In this document: positions 16,119 to 23,562 of the stretch, piece by piece
How the letters are laid out: each line of letters begins with the position of its first letter
How positions within the stretch are numbered: position 1 is the stretch's first letter
Source: Flavobacteriaceae bacterium
GTDB taxonomy: Bacteria; Bacteroidota; Bacteroidia; Flavobacteriales; Flavobacteriaceae
Assembly (NCBI GenBank): GCA_023700885.1
Contig: JAMPYA010000010.1
Location: 1 to 25,527 of the forward strand
Direction: 5' to 3'
Length of the DNA: 25,527 nucleotides
Notes under the pieces: model-generated
Database searches by the model: none
What the model was told of the DNA's origin: nothing
Seen by the model: the letters and a program-made list of their open reading frames with translations, nothing else
Program-made: the position numbers and the translations under genes

Positions 16119-17756
16119 TTAATTTTTAAAATAAGGAGTCAATTCTTCACTAAAATACTTCAACGCATTTTTTACTGGAAGCGGAATTCCGCCACCTAAC
16201 GCACATAACGAACCAATTTCCAGCGTTTCTAACAAATCATCCATCAATTTTCGATCAATTTTATAATCAGATTCTTGTGCTTTTTTGACTAATTCATAAC
16301 CGCGATAAGAACCAATTCTACAGGGATAACATTTTCCGCAAGACTCATCTGCTGTAAATTTTAACAAATGTTCTATGAAAGTAATCATTGGAAAATCTTT
16401 CGGAATTGAAACAAAACTAGCATGACCTAATAAGAATCCGTTTTGATTTAATGATTCAAAATCGAGTGTTAAGTCTTTTATTTTTGCTGTAGGAACAATT
16501 CCGCCTAATGGACCGCCAATTTGCCATCCTTTAATCTCAGATTTTAATCCCTTTCCAAAATCATTGAAAATAGTTTCCATAGGAGTTCCCATTTCAATTT
16601 CATAGATTCCGGGTCTATTAAAATAACTGTCTAAGGACACCAATTTGGTGCCGGTTGATTTTTGTGTTCCTAAATCAGCATAGGCTTGTCCTCCATTTTC
16701 TAATATCCAATGAACGTTGGCAAAAGTTTCTACATTGCTCAAAACGGTAGGTTTTCCAAACAATCCGTATTGAGCAGGAAAAGGAGGACGTACTCTAACC
16801 TCTGGGCGCAATCCTTCAATAGAATTTAAAAGAGCCGTTTCTTCGCCACAAACATAAGCACCTTGACCGCGAATTATTTTAAATTTAAATCCGTTTAACA
16901 AATTTAAATCAGCCAATTCCTGAATGGCTTCTTGTGTTTTTCTGATAGAATCTGGATATTCTCCTCTGATGTATAAAACACCGGTATCAGCACCCACTGT
17001 TTTCCCGGTCATCATCATTCCAAATAATACTTTGTGCGTTTGCTGTTCTAATAAATACATATCAGAATAAGCACCAGGGTCTCCTTCATCGGCATTACAA
17101 ACAACGTATTTTTGCGAACCTTGAGCGGAGTCGAAAGGTTCTTTAGCTACTGCATCAACTTTAAAATAGAAAGGGAAACCGGCACCACCTCTACCACGCA
17201 AATTTGAAGTTTTTAACTCAGAAATAACTTCTGAGGATTTACCAATATATTTATGAATTAATTGATAAAAATGGGTGACATTATCTATTTTACTAGTTAA
17301 AATTGGTGTGGTACTACATCCAACGGCATAGTTGTTTGGTTGATATAATTTGTTATTTATAATCGATTTTATCTCCTCCATCGATGGGGAAGCATAAACC
17401 TTATCATCATACATAAAAGCGCTGTTTTCATGACATCTTCCAACACAAGCAGCATGTCCAATTTCATTGGCTTCAAAATGTTTTTCTAATTCATGGTGAA
17501 GATTTTCTTGAGTATTAGCTACCATACAAGCGGTTCCGGTACAAACAAAAACCTTTTTATTGCGGTTTTCAGGTTTTAAAAAATCATAAAAAGAAGCAGT
17601 ACCATATACTACTGAGTCATCAATTAAAAATTTCTCTGCCAGTTGATGAAAAGCTTTTTCATCTGCATTTTTTAAGGATAGCTCACTTATTTGTTCAAAT
17701 AAATTCTCATTTAATTCCTTCCGTGACGCAAGCGAACGGATATTTTTGTTAGCCAT
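16119..17756 (-). CDS. Formate dehydrogenase beta subunit, fused NuoE/NuoF-like (NADH/FMN)
   Basis: Electron-output subunit of 545 aa joining two complex-I-like modules. Residues about 15-130 are a NuoE-like thioredoxin-fold [2Fe-2S] domain (C72, C77 in VCTGTACM; C104, C108 in AACVGRC). Residues about 170-545 are NuoF-like: LRGRGGAGFP (NADH/FMN loop), VVCNADEGDPGAYSD, RGQGAYVCGEETALLNSIEG, an SLBB-type segment, and the N3-type [4Fe-4S] ligands ESCGKCYPCR (C473, C476, C479) plus C518. With the alpha subunit it would reduce NAD+ from formate. Residues 206-214 (EPFDSAQGS) are an extra loop encoded by a palindromic repeat. The minus-strand promoter candidate is 33 bp from the ATG. Its fused form replaces a separate FdsG-like gene. 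Confidence 0.93.
   Translation of the reverse strand: MANKNIRSLASRKELNENLFEQISELSLKNADEKAFHQLAEKFLIDDSVVYGTASFYDFLKPENRNKKVFVCTGTACMVANTQENLHHELEKHFEANEIGHAACVGRCHENSAFMYDDKVYASPSMEEIKSIINNKLYQPNNYAVGCSTTPILTSKIDNVTHFYQLIHKYIGKSSEVISELKTSNLRGRGGAGFPFYFKVDAVAKEPFDSAQGSQKYVVCNADEGDPGAYSDMYLLEQQTHKVLFGMMMTGKTVGADTGVLYIRGEYPDSIRKTQEAIQELADLNLLNGFKFKIIRGQGAYVCGEETALLNSIEGLRPEVRVRPPFPAQYGLFGKPTVLSNVETFANVHWILENGGQAYADLGTQKSTGTKLVSLDSYFNRPGIYEIEMGTPMETIFNDFGKGLKSEIKGWQIGGPLGGIVPTAKIKDLTLDFESLNQNGFLLGHASFVSIPKDFPMITFIEHLLKFTADESCGKCYPCRIGSYRGYELVKKAQESDYKIDRKLMDDLLETLEIGSLCALGGGIPLPVKNALKYFSEELTPYFKN
17116..17141. repeat. REP-like palindromic repeat inside the beta-subunit gene
   Basis: GAACCTT and AAGGTTC arms (7 bp, perfect) flank GAGCGGAGTCGA. 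On the minus strand it reads in frame as EPFDSAQGS. The core TCGACTCCGCTCAA and peptide FDSAQG are, from memory, dispersed-repeat signatures in many Flavobacteriia genomes. I found no second copy in this window. Confidence 0.7.
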
Positions 17757-17788
17757 AGATAATGATTTTTTAAAATAAAATGATGCTT

Positions 17789-17796
17789 CAAAGATA
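17789..17796 (-). promoter_or_regulatory. Putative -7 promoter element for the formate dehydrogenase operon
   Basis: Minus-strand TATCTTTG matches TAnnTTTG exactly, 33 bp before the ATG at 17756. It shares a 165-bp divergent region with pckA. Confidence 0.45.
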
Positions 17797-17840
17797 CTAA
17801 ATTAAAACACTTTTGTCTTAAATAGAGTTATTAACAATTA

Positions 17841-17855
17841 AAAGTTTATAACTTT
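17841..17855. promoter_or_regulatory. Palindrome between the formate dehydrogenase and pckA promoters
   Basis: AAAGTT-TAT-AACTTT is a perfect 6-bp inverted repeat midway in the divergent region, placed where a regulator could act on both promoters. It is short and AT-rich, so chance is a real possibility. Confidence 0.2.
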
Positions 17856-17888
17856 AAACGTCAAATTTTCAGTTTAAAAAATAATATT

Positions 17889-17896
17889 TACTTTTG
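17889..17896 (+). promoter_or_regulatory. Putative -7 promoter element for pckA
   Basis: TACTTTTG matches TAnnTTTG, ending 26 bp before the ATG at 17922. Confidence 0.5.
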
Positions 17897-17921
17897 TTTT
17901 TTATCTAATTAAAATAAAACT

Positions 17922-19547
17922 ATGGAAAAAAACGCTCCACTTACGAAAACGATTTCGTTAAATCAATACGGAATCAACAATGTTAAGGAAATTATTTATA
18001 ACCCATCTTTTGATTTCTTATATCAAGAAGAATTAAGCTCCAATTTAGAAGGCTTTGAAAAAGGATATTTATCAGAATTAGGAGCCGTAAATGTGATGAC
18101 CGGTATTTTTACAGGTCGTTCACCCAAAGATAAATATATTGTTAAAGATGCGGTTTCTGAAAATACGATTTGGTGGACTTCGCCAGAAGCAGTAAATGAT
18201 AATAAACCAATCTCTACAGAAGTTTGGAATGAATTAAAAGAAACAACTGTTGCTCAACTTTCAGATAAAAGATTATTTGTGGTGGATGCTTTTTGTGGTG
18301 CCAACGAAAATTCTCGGTTAAAAGTTAGATTTATAATGGAAGTGGCTTGGCAAGCACATTTTGTAAAAAATATGTTTATCAGACCTACTGACGAAGAACT
18401 AAAAAACTTTGGTGAACCTGATTTTGTGGTGATGAATGCCTCAAAAACAACGAACCCCAATTTTAACAAACAAGGACTAAATTCTGAAGTGTACACTGTT
18501 TTCAATTTGACTGAAAAAATGCAGTTAATTGGAGGTACTTGGTATGGCGGAGAAATGAAAAAAGGAATGTTTGCCATGATGAACTATTATCTTCCATTAC
18601 AAGGAATGGCATCCATGCATTGTTCTGCAAACAAAGGAAAAGAGGGTGATGTGGCCGTTTTCTTTGGATTATCAGGAACCGGAAAAACAACCTTATCAAC
18701 CGATCCAAAACGCGAATTGATTGGAGATGATGAACATGGTTGGGATGACGATGGGGTATTTAATTTTGAAGGGGGGTGCTATGCTAAAACAATCGATTTA
18801 GACAAAGACTCAGAACCCGATATTTACAACGCTATTACACGTGATGCTCTTTTAGAAAATGTAACTGTTGATGCTGATGGAAAAATAGATTTTAAAGATG
18901 GGTCGGTAACTCAAAATACCCGTGTTTCTTATCCAATTTATCATATCAAAAATATTGTAAAACCTGTTTCAAAAGCAGGTCATGCCACTAAAGTTATTTT
19001 CTTAACTGCAGATGCTTTTGGGGTAATGCCTCCTGTTTCAAAATTGACACCTGAACAAACAAAATATTATTTCTTATCTGGATTTACAGCTAAATTGGCG
19101 GGAACAGAAAGAGGGGTTACAGCTCCGCAACCTACTTTTTCTTCTTGTTTCGGAAAAGCTTTCTTAACACTTCATCCTACTAAGTATGGCGAAGAATTAG
19201 TTAAAAAAATGGAACTACATAATGCAACGGCCTATATGGTAAATACCGGATGGAATGGAACTGGAAAAAGAATTTCTATCAAAGATACCCGTGCCATAAT
19301 TGATAGAATTTTAGACGGATCTATTGAAAGAGCGACACTTAAAACAATACCAATATTTAACCTACAAGTTCCTACAGCCTTAGAAGGTGTAGATACCAAT
19401 ATTTTAGATCCAAGAAAAACTTATTCAAACGAAACCGACTGGAATGCTAAAGCAACTGATTTAGCGGAATTATTTATCAATAATTTCAAACAATTTACAG
19501 ATAATGAAGAGGGTAAAAATTTAGTTAAGGCCGGACCACATTTATAA
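17922..19547 (+). CDS. pckA: Phosphoenolpyruvate carboxykinase (ATP)
   Basis: Gluconeogenic enzyme converting oxaloacetate and ATP to phosphoenolpyruvate, ADP and CO2, cytoplasmic; 541 aa, the usual length for the ATP type. Visible: the oxaloacetate-binding region TGIFTGRSPKDKYIVKD (about 60-76), the metal/substrate block GGTWYGGEMKKGMFAMMNYY, MHCSANKG, the P-loop FFGLSGTGKTTLSTD (kinase-1a, about 246-260), LIGDDEHGWDDDGVFNFEGG (kinase-2 with metal-binding Asp), and the NTGWNGTGKRISIKDTRAII adenine-binding region. The single-gene unit has its own promoter candidate and an intrinsic terminator, and is divergent from the formate dehydrogenase operon. Confidence 0.98.
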   Translation: MEKNAPLTKTISLNQYGINNVKEIIYNPSFDFLYQEELSSNLEGFEKGYLSELGAVNVMTGIFTGRSPKDKYIVKDAVSENTIWWTSPEAVNDNKPISTEVWNELKETTVAQLSDKRLFVVDAFCGANENSRLKVRFIMEVAWQAHFVKNMFIRPTDEELKNFGEPDFVVMNASKTTNPNFNKQGLNSEVYTVFNLTEKMQLIGGTWYGGEMKKGMFAMMNYYLPLQGMASMHCSANKGKEGDVAVFFGLSGTGKTTLSTDPKRELIGDDEHGWDDDGVFNFEGGCYAKTIDLDKDSEPDIYNAITRDALLENVTVDADGKIDFKDGSVTQNTRVSYPIYHIKNIVKPVSKAGHATKVIFLTADAFGVMPPVSKLTPEQTKYYFLSGFTAKLAGTERGVTAPQPTFSSCFGKAFLTLHPTKYGEELVKKMELHNATAYMVNTGWNGTGKRISIKDTRAIIDRILDGSIERATLKTIPIFNLQVPTALEGVDTNILDPRKTYSNETDWNAKATDLAELFINNFKQFTDNEEGKNLVKAGPHL

Positions 19548-19572
19548 TAATTCATCTTTATTATTAAATTAG

Positions 19573-19606
19573 CGGGGATATTTATTTAAAATATTCCCGT
19601 TTTTTT
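19573..19606 (+). terminator. Intrinsic terminator after pckA
   Basis: CGGGGATATTT (19573-19583) pairs with AAATATTCCCG (19589-19599) through an 11-bp stem with one G-U pair and an ATTTA loop. Seven T's (19600-19606) follow. It starts 26 bp after the pckA stop. Confidence 0.92.
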
Positions 19607-19613
19607 ATCTTTA
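19606..19613 (+). promoter_or_regulatory. Weak -7 candidate for the gamma-glutamyltransferase gene
   Basis: TATCTTTA is a seven-of-eight match to TAnnTTTG, 16 bp before the ATG at 19629 and abutting the pckA terminator T-run. Confidence 0.25.
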
Positions 19614-19628
19614 CTAAAAATAACATCC

Positions 19629-21305
19629 ATGAAAAAACTTCTTTTAATAAGCTTTCTTTTAACAACAAGCATTTTTGCTCAGGATCGATTAACAGGAAGA
19701 AATTTTGCAACACGTTCTGAAGTCATTGGCAAAAACGGAATGGTGGCATCCAGTCATCCGTTAGCAACTCAAATTGGTTTAGAAATTCTTAAAAAAGGCG
19801 GCACAGCTGTAGATGCAGCCATTGCTGTAAATGCAGCATTAGGATTGATGGAACCTACAGGAAGTGGTATTGGTGGTGATTTATACGCCATTGTTTGGGA
19901 TGCTAAAACCCAACAACTTTACGCCTTGAATGCTAGCGGTCGCTCTCCAAAATCATTGACCATTGATTATTTTAAATCAAAAAATATGGACAAAATTCCG
20001 TCATTCGGACCTTTACCAGTTAGTGTTCCCGGTTGTGTTGATGGTTGGTTTGAGCTTCATAAGAAATTTGGAAAATTACCCATGAGCGATATCCTTGATC
20101 CTACCATAAAATACGCAGAAGAAGGTTTTCCGGTAACTGAATTAATTGCTTTCTATTTAAACGGAACCGTACCGCGTTTTTCTAAACAATATCCTAACGT
20201 AGCTGAAACCTATACCAACAACGGTAAAGTCCCTCAAAAAGGAGATTTGTTTAAAAATCCTTTTCTTGCCAATACTTATAGAGAATTAGCTAAAAATGGA
20301 CGTGATGCTTTTTACAAAGGATCCATTGCAAAAACAATTAGCCAATTTATTAAAGAGCAAGGTGGATTTTTATCCTACGATGATTTAGCTTCGCATAACT
20401 CGCAATGGATCACTCCTGTTTCTACTAATTATCGCGGTTACGATGTGTGGGAATTACCGCCAAACGGACAAGGAATTGCTGCCCTACAAATGCTAAACAT
20501 CATTGAACAATATGATTTTTCAAAAATTGCTTTTGGCAGTGCAGAACATCTTCATATTGTAAATGAAGCCAAAAAGCTCGCATATGAAGATCGCGCTAAA
20601 TATTATGCCGATATGGATTTTTATAAAGTTCCGGTAGAACAACTCATTTCTAAAGAATATGCGAAAGAACGTAAGGCCTTAATTGGGAATAGAGCAGGCA
20701 CTTACAATGCAGGAAAAATTTCTCATGGTGAAACAGTTTATTTAACAGTAGCTGATAAAGACGGCACCATGATTTCATTGATTCAAAGTAATTATCGCGG
20801 AATGGGCTCCGGAATGGTTCCGCCAAAATTGGGCTTTATGCTTCAAGATAGAGGTGAATTATTTGATCTAACTCCCGGATTACCCAATTCTTTAGAACCA
20901 GGAAAAAGACCCTTTCACACCATTATACCAGCCTTTATCACTAAAAACGGAAAACCTTATGTAAGTTTCGGAGTGATGGGTGGTGATTTTCAGCCACAAG
21001 GTCATGTTCAAATTGTAATGAACTTAATAGATTTTGGCATGAATTTACAAGAAGCTGGTGATGCACCTCGTTATGAACATATTGGCTCTTCTCAACCAAC
21101 AGGTGAAGTGGCAGAGGGTAAAGGTGAAATTTTAATTGAAAATGGTTTCCCTTTTGATGAAATACAAAAACTAATTGCCAAAGGGCATAAAGTGGGCTAT
21201 GGTGGTTATTACGGGGGATATCAAGCCATATTATACGATGCAGAAAAGGGTGTATATTTTGGCGCTTCTGAATCTAGAAAAGATGGTCAAGCTTCTGGCT
21301 ATTAA
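19629..21305 (+). CDS. ggt: Gamma-glutamyltransferase (exported)
   Basis: Ntn-hydrolase that cleaves or transfers the gamma-glutamyl group of glutathione and related peptides, 558 aa. The N-terminal signal peptide (MKKLLLISFLLTTSIFA, cleavage likely before Q-D) sends it to the periplasm. The proenzyme large-subunit start is clear: GMVASSHPLATQIGLEILKK, GGTAVDAAIAVNAALGLMEP, GSGIGGDLYAIVWD. The autocleavage/catalytic Thr is in HGETVYLTVADKDG (T369), where the common TTHxSVVD form is replaced by TVYLTVAD, a variant seen in a bacterial GGT-like subgroup. YRGMGSGMVPPKLGFMLQDR and the gamma-glutamyl-binding GVMGGDFQPQGHVQ follow. It is probably monocistronic, convergent with the DUF6146-like gene. 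Confidence 0.95.
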   Translation: MKKLLLISFLLTTSIFAQDRLTGRNFATRSEVIGKNGMVASSHPLATQIGLEILKKGGTAVDAAIAVNAALGLMEPTGSGIGGDLYAIVWDAKTQQLYALNASGRSPKSLTIDYFKSKNMDKIPSFGPLPVSVPGCVDGWFELHKKFGKLPMSDILDPTIKYAEEGFPVTELIAFYLNGTVPRFSKQYPNVAETYTNNGKVPQKGDLFKNPFLANTYRELAKNGRDAFYKGSIAKTISQFIKEQGGFLSYDDLASHNSQWITPVSTNYRGYDVWELPPNGQGIAALQMLNIIEQYDFSKIAFGSAEHLHIVNEAKKLAYEDRAKYYADMDFYKVPVEQLISKEYAKERKALIGNRAGTYNAGKISHGETVYLTVADKDGTMISLIQSNYRGMGSGMVPPKLGFMLQDRGELFDLTPGLPNSLEPGKRPFHTIIPAFITKNGKPYVSFGVMGGDFQPQGHVQIVMNLIDFGMNLQEAGDAPRYEHIGSSQPTGEVAEGKGEILIENGFPFDEIQKLIAKGHKVGYGGYYGGYQAILYDAEKGVYFGASESRKDGQASGY

Positions 21306-21395
21306 TTAGAAAGAAGAAATTAGATGAAAGACAAAAGATAAAATTAAAAAAATATCAGTTTTTTAAACCGTTTATAGTCTACGGCTTAATTGCAT

Positions 21396-21791
21396 TTAAT
21401 ACAACTTAATTCCGTGGCTGTATTCTATAAATTTAAAATAATTATACAATTTATAATTCACTTCTAATCCGTAGTTGATAGAAGGGTCGTATTCAATTTC
21501 TTGTTCAAAAACAGCTCTCCATTGACTAGAATTGGCAGTTCTTACTCGATTATTCCAAATGGGTACGTACAATCTGTTTTTTTGTTCGTAATACTCTTGC
21601 GAATAAAAATTCATGGGTTTAGCAACCGTATAAAGATATCGATCATAACCGATGTCGGTAACTATAACGTCATACGCAATCGAATCTTTTGCTATCGTAA
21701 CTTTAGAATCGGTTTGAGTTACTGCTGATTGTGGAGTTTTACATTGAAAAACTATAAAACCAAGAATTGTAATAAATAATAACTTTTTCAT
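21396..21791 (-). CDS. DUF6146-like flavobacterial lipoprotein
   Basis: Small predicted lipoprotein of 131 aa, function unknown. The N-terminus MKKLLFITILGFIVFQCK has a basic start, a hydrophobic core and a Cys (C17) in a weak lipobox (VFQC), then a Ser/Thr-rich linker. The mature part has a conserved-looking core, KPMNFYSQEYYEQKNRLYV followed by WNNRVR, and ends with YDPSINYGLEVNYKLYNYFK. I recognise this from memory as the DUF6146 family found in Flavobacteriia. No catalytic motif is visible. It is transcribed alone, convergent with gamma-glutamyltransferase (90-bp gap) and divergent from the glycosylase gene. Confidence 0.8.
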   Translation of the reverse strand: MKKLLFITILGFIVFQCKTPQSAVTQTDSKVTIAKDSIAYDVIVTDIGYDRYLYTVAKPMNFYSQEYYEQKNRLYVPIWNNRVRTANSSQWRAVFEQEIEYDPSINYGLEVNYKLYNYFKFIEYSHGIKLY

Positions 21792-21855
21792 GATTGTCTG
21801 ATTTTAAATAAATACCACAAAAAACATTCCAATTGACTGATTATTAAGATTTTTT

Positions 21856-21881
21856 TATATGAATTCGATCATATATCTTTA
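21856..21881 (+). promoter_or_regulatory. Promoter/operator candidate for the glycosylase gene
   Basis: TATATGA and TCATATA (21856-21862, 21869-21875) form a 7-bp inverted repeat overlapping TATCTTTA (21874-21881), a seven-of-eight -7 match 16 bp before the ATG at 21898. The AT-rich composition makes the palindrome weak evidence. Confidence 0.25.
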
Positions 21882-21897
21882 AACAAAATTAAATTAA

Positions 21898-22461
21898 ATG
21901 GATAAAATAAGATGTACTTGGTGCGGAACTGATCCGCTTTATGTAGCATATCACGATACAGAATGGGGAGTTCCAGTTAAAAATGATCACAAACTTTTCG
22001 AATTTTTAATTTTAGAAACTTTTCAGGCTGGTTTGAGTTGGATCACCATTTTAAGAAAACGTGAAAATTTTAGAAAAGCTTTAGATGATTTTGATTATAA
22101 TAAAATAGTCAAATATGATGATATTAAAATTGAAAGTTTGTTACAAGATGCTGGTATCATCAGGAATAAACTTAAAATAAAAGCTACTATTTCAAATGCA
22201 ATTGCTTTTAAAGAAGTACAACATGAATTCGGTTCTTTTTCCAACTATATTTGGCAATTTACCCATCATCAACCTATTAAAAATAGTTGGAAAAACTTAA
22301 AAGAATTACCTTCCAAAACTGAACTTTCTGATTTAATCTCTAAAGATTTAAAAAAACGTGGATTCAAATTTGTGGGATCCACCGTTGTTTATGCACATAT
22401 GCAAGCTACAGGCATGATTAATGATCATATTCAAACTTGTTTTAGATATCATGAAGTATAA
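21898..22461 (+). CDS. tag: DNA-3-methyladenine glycosylase I
   Basis: Base-excision repair glycosylase that removes 3-methyladenine from alkylated DNA, 187 aa, the usual length. It opens with RCTWCGTDPLYVAYHDTEWG, containing two zinc ligands by homology with E. coli Tag (C6, H19); the other two are at the C-terminus, HIQTC (H177, C181). The core FLILETFQAGLSWITILRKR and the GFKFVGSTVVYAHMQATGMI block are diagnostic. It is a single gene; its stop is 5 bp from the stop of the convergent SRPBCC gene, with no terminator in between, so the 3' ends of the transcripts must overlap. Confidence 0.97.
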   Translation: MDKIRCTWCGTDPLYVAYHDTEWGVPVKNDHKLFEFLILETFQAGLSWITILRKRENFRKALDDFDYNKIVKYDDIKIESLLQDAGIIRNKLKIKATISNAIAFKEVQHEFGSFSNYIWQFTHHQPIKNSWKNLKELPSKTELSDLISKDLKKRGFKFVGSTVVYAHMQATGMINDHIQTCFRYHEV

Positions 22462-22466
22462 ACTTT

Positions 22467-23471
22467 TTATTCTATCGGAATATAAATCTCTGTAATCCAA
22501 TTAGCAGGATTTGGAACTTCATTCTTTTTTGTAACGTAAACTTCAAATGGTTTGGCATTTAATTTAGTAACAAAACCTTGAACTGCTAAATTTTTATAAG
22601 CAGTTTCCCAAGCCGTAAATAAATTGCTGTAATCGCCTTTTAAAATAGTTTTAAACACACGCTGAGGCTCCATCATTCCAACCATTACAGTCTTATCAGT
22701 TGTAATTAATCTTTCTTTAATTGGAATACATGATGACAACATAGCGGTTTGCATGATATCATCCCATTTATGAATAATTGTAAATGATTTTCCGGTTGCT
22801 TCAATTTGATTTAATTTTATAAAATCATTTAAATTTGAAGTTATTTCATTCATTTTAGATTCAATTTCATCAAATCTGCAAGAAGTTGTTTGATACAAAT
22901 AATAGCCACCGCTATAATCTACAGCACCAACAGATTCAATACTAAATTCTTTCATGTTTTTTTGTAAATACGTGTCTAATAATTCTAAACCTCTTTCTAA
23001 CATTGGCCCAATTTCATCTTCCATTTTTGCAGCCATAAACCGAGCTACAAATGGCATTTCTCCTTTGATTCCCCAAGTTATTTCAACACCATCTGGTACC
23101 TTTATAAATCTCCAATATCCAAAAGCATCTCCTTGTCCTTCAAAATGAACAACATCATCAATAGAAACATTTGGAACTACGACCAAATTTTCCATACTTC
23201 CATCTCCGGATGTTCCTTTCCAAGAATAGGTTGCTCCTACCCCAACAGTTTTTTCTGGAAAAGTATAAATCAAGGTTGAATCTGTTTCATTCCACGGACC
23301 CCAATGTTGCCAAGTTCTATAATCGTTTACAGCGTCAAAAACAACTTCAACAGGCGCTTTTATGATTCTAGTTCTTTTCACATCATAATTTCCATTTAAA
23401 GTTGCTAGGTACAATGAACCTCCAACAAAAGCAATCAGTAATAAAAAAAGAACATATTTTAAAATTTTCAT
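22467..23471 (-). CDS. Membrane-anchored SRPBCC (polyketide-cyclase-like) plus GyrI-like domain protein
   Basis: Two-domain ligand-binding protein of 334 aa. One N-terminal hydrophobic helix (about 4-24, ILKYVLFLLLIAFVGGSLYL) acts as anchor or uncleaved signal. Residues about 30-170 form an SRPBCC/START-like domain: IIKAPVEVVFDAVNDYRTWQ, HWGPWNETDS, GVGATYSWKGTSGDGSME, and a C-terminal helix ending LLDTYLQKN. Residues about 175-334 resemble the GyrI-like/effector-binding (AraC-E-bind) fold, ending in the typical EIYIPIE strand. Neither domain shows catalytic residues, so the protein probably binds a small hydrophobic or cationic molecule. Minus-strand promoter candidate is 34 bp upstream, divergent from the M49 peptidase. 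Confidence 0.85.
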   Translation of the reverse strand: MKILKYVLFLLLIAFVGGSLYLATLNGNYDVKRTRIIKAPVEVVFDAVNDYRTWQHWGPWNETDSTLIYTFPEKTVGVGATYSWKGTSGDGSMENLVVVPNVSIDDVVHFEGQGDAFGYWRFIKVPDGVEITWGIKGEMPFVARFMAAKMEDEIGPMLERGLELLDTYLQKNMKEFSIESVGAVDYSGGYYLYQTTSCRFDEIESKMNEITSNLNDFIKLNQIEATGKSFTIIHKWDDIMQTAMLSSCIPIKERLITTDKTVMVGMMEPQRVFKTILKGDYSNLFTAWETAYKNLAVQGFVTKLNAKPFEVYVTKKNEVPNPANWITEIYIPIE

Positions 23472-23504
23472 AACATTGAGTTTTAGAATTGACTTACTAA
23501 TTTA

Positions 23505-23512
23505 CAAAATTA
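23505..23512 (-). promoter_or_regulatory. Putative -7 promoter element for the SRPBCC gene
   Basis: Minus-strand TAATTTTG matches TAnnTTTG, 34 bp before the ATG at 23471, in a 91-bp divergent region. Confidence 0.45.
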
Positions 23513-23528
23513 TTTAGGTTTTTTTAAG

Positions 23529-23536
23529 TAAATTTG
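23529..23536 (+). promoter_or_regulatory. Putative -7 promoter element for the M49 peptidase gene
   Basis: TAAATTTG matches TAnnTTTG, ending 27 bp before the ATG at 23563. Confidence 0.5.
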
Positions 23537-23562
23537 ACCATTATCCATAAAAATCTTCAAAA

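Noticed and set aside
18772..18777. Six-G homopolymer in pckA as a possible phase-variation tract
   Set aside because: The run encodes Gly-Gly in a conserved EGGCYAKT motif and the frame is intact; length is too short and the gene is housekeeping.
21306..21395. Possible terminator between gamma-glutamyltransferase and the DUF6146-like gene
   Set aside because: Only short A/T runs and an imperfect ACCGT/ACGGC pair are present; no GC-stable stem followed by a T-run.
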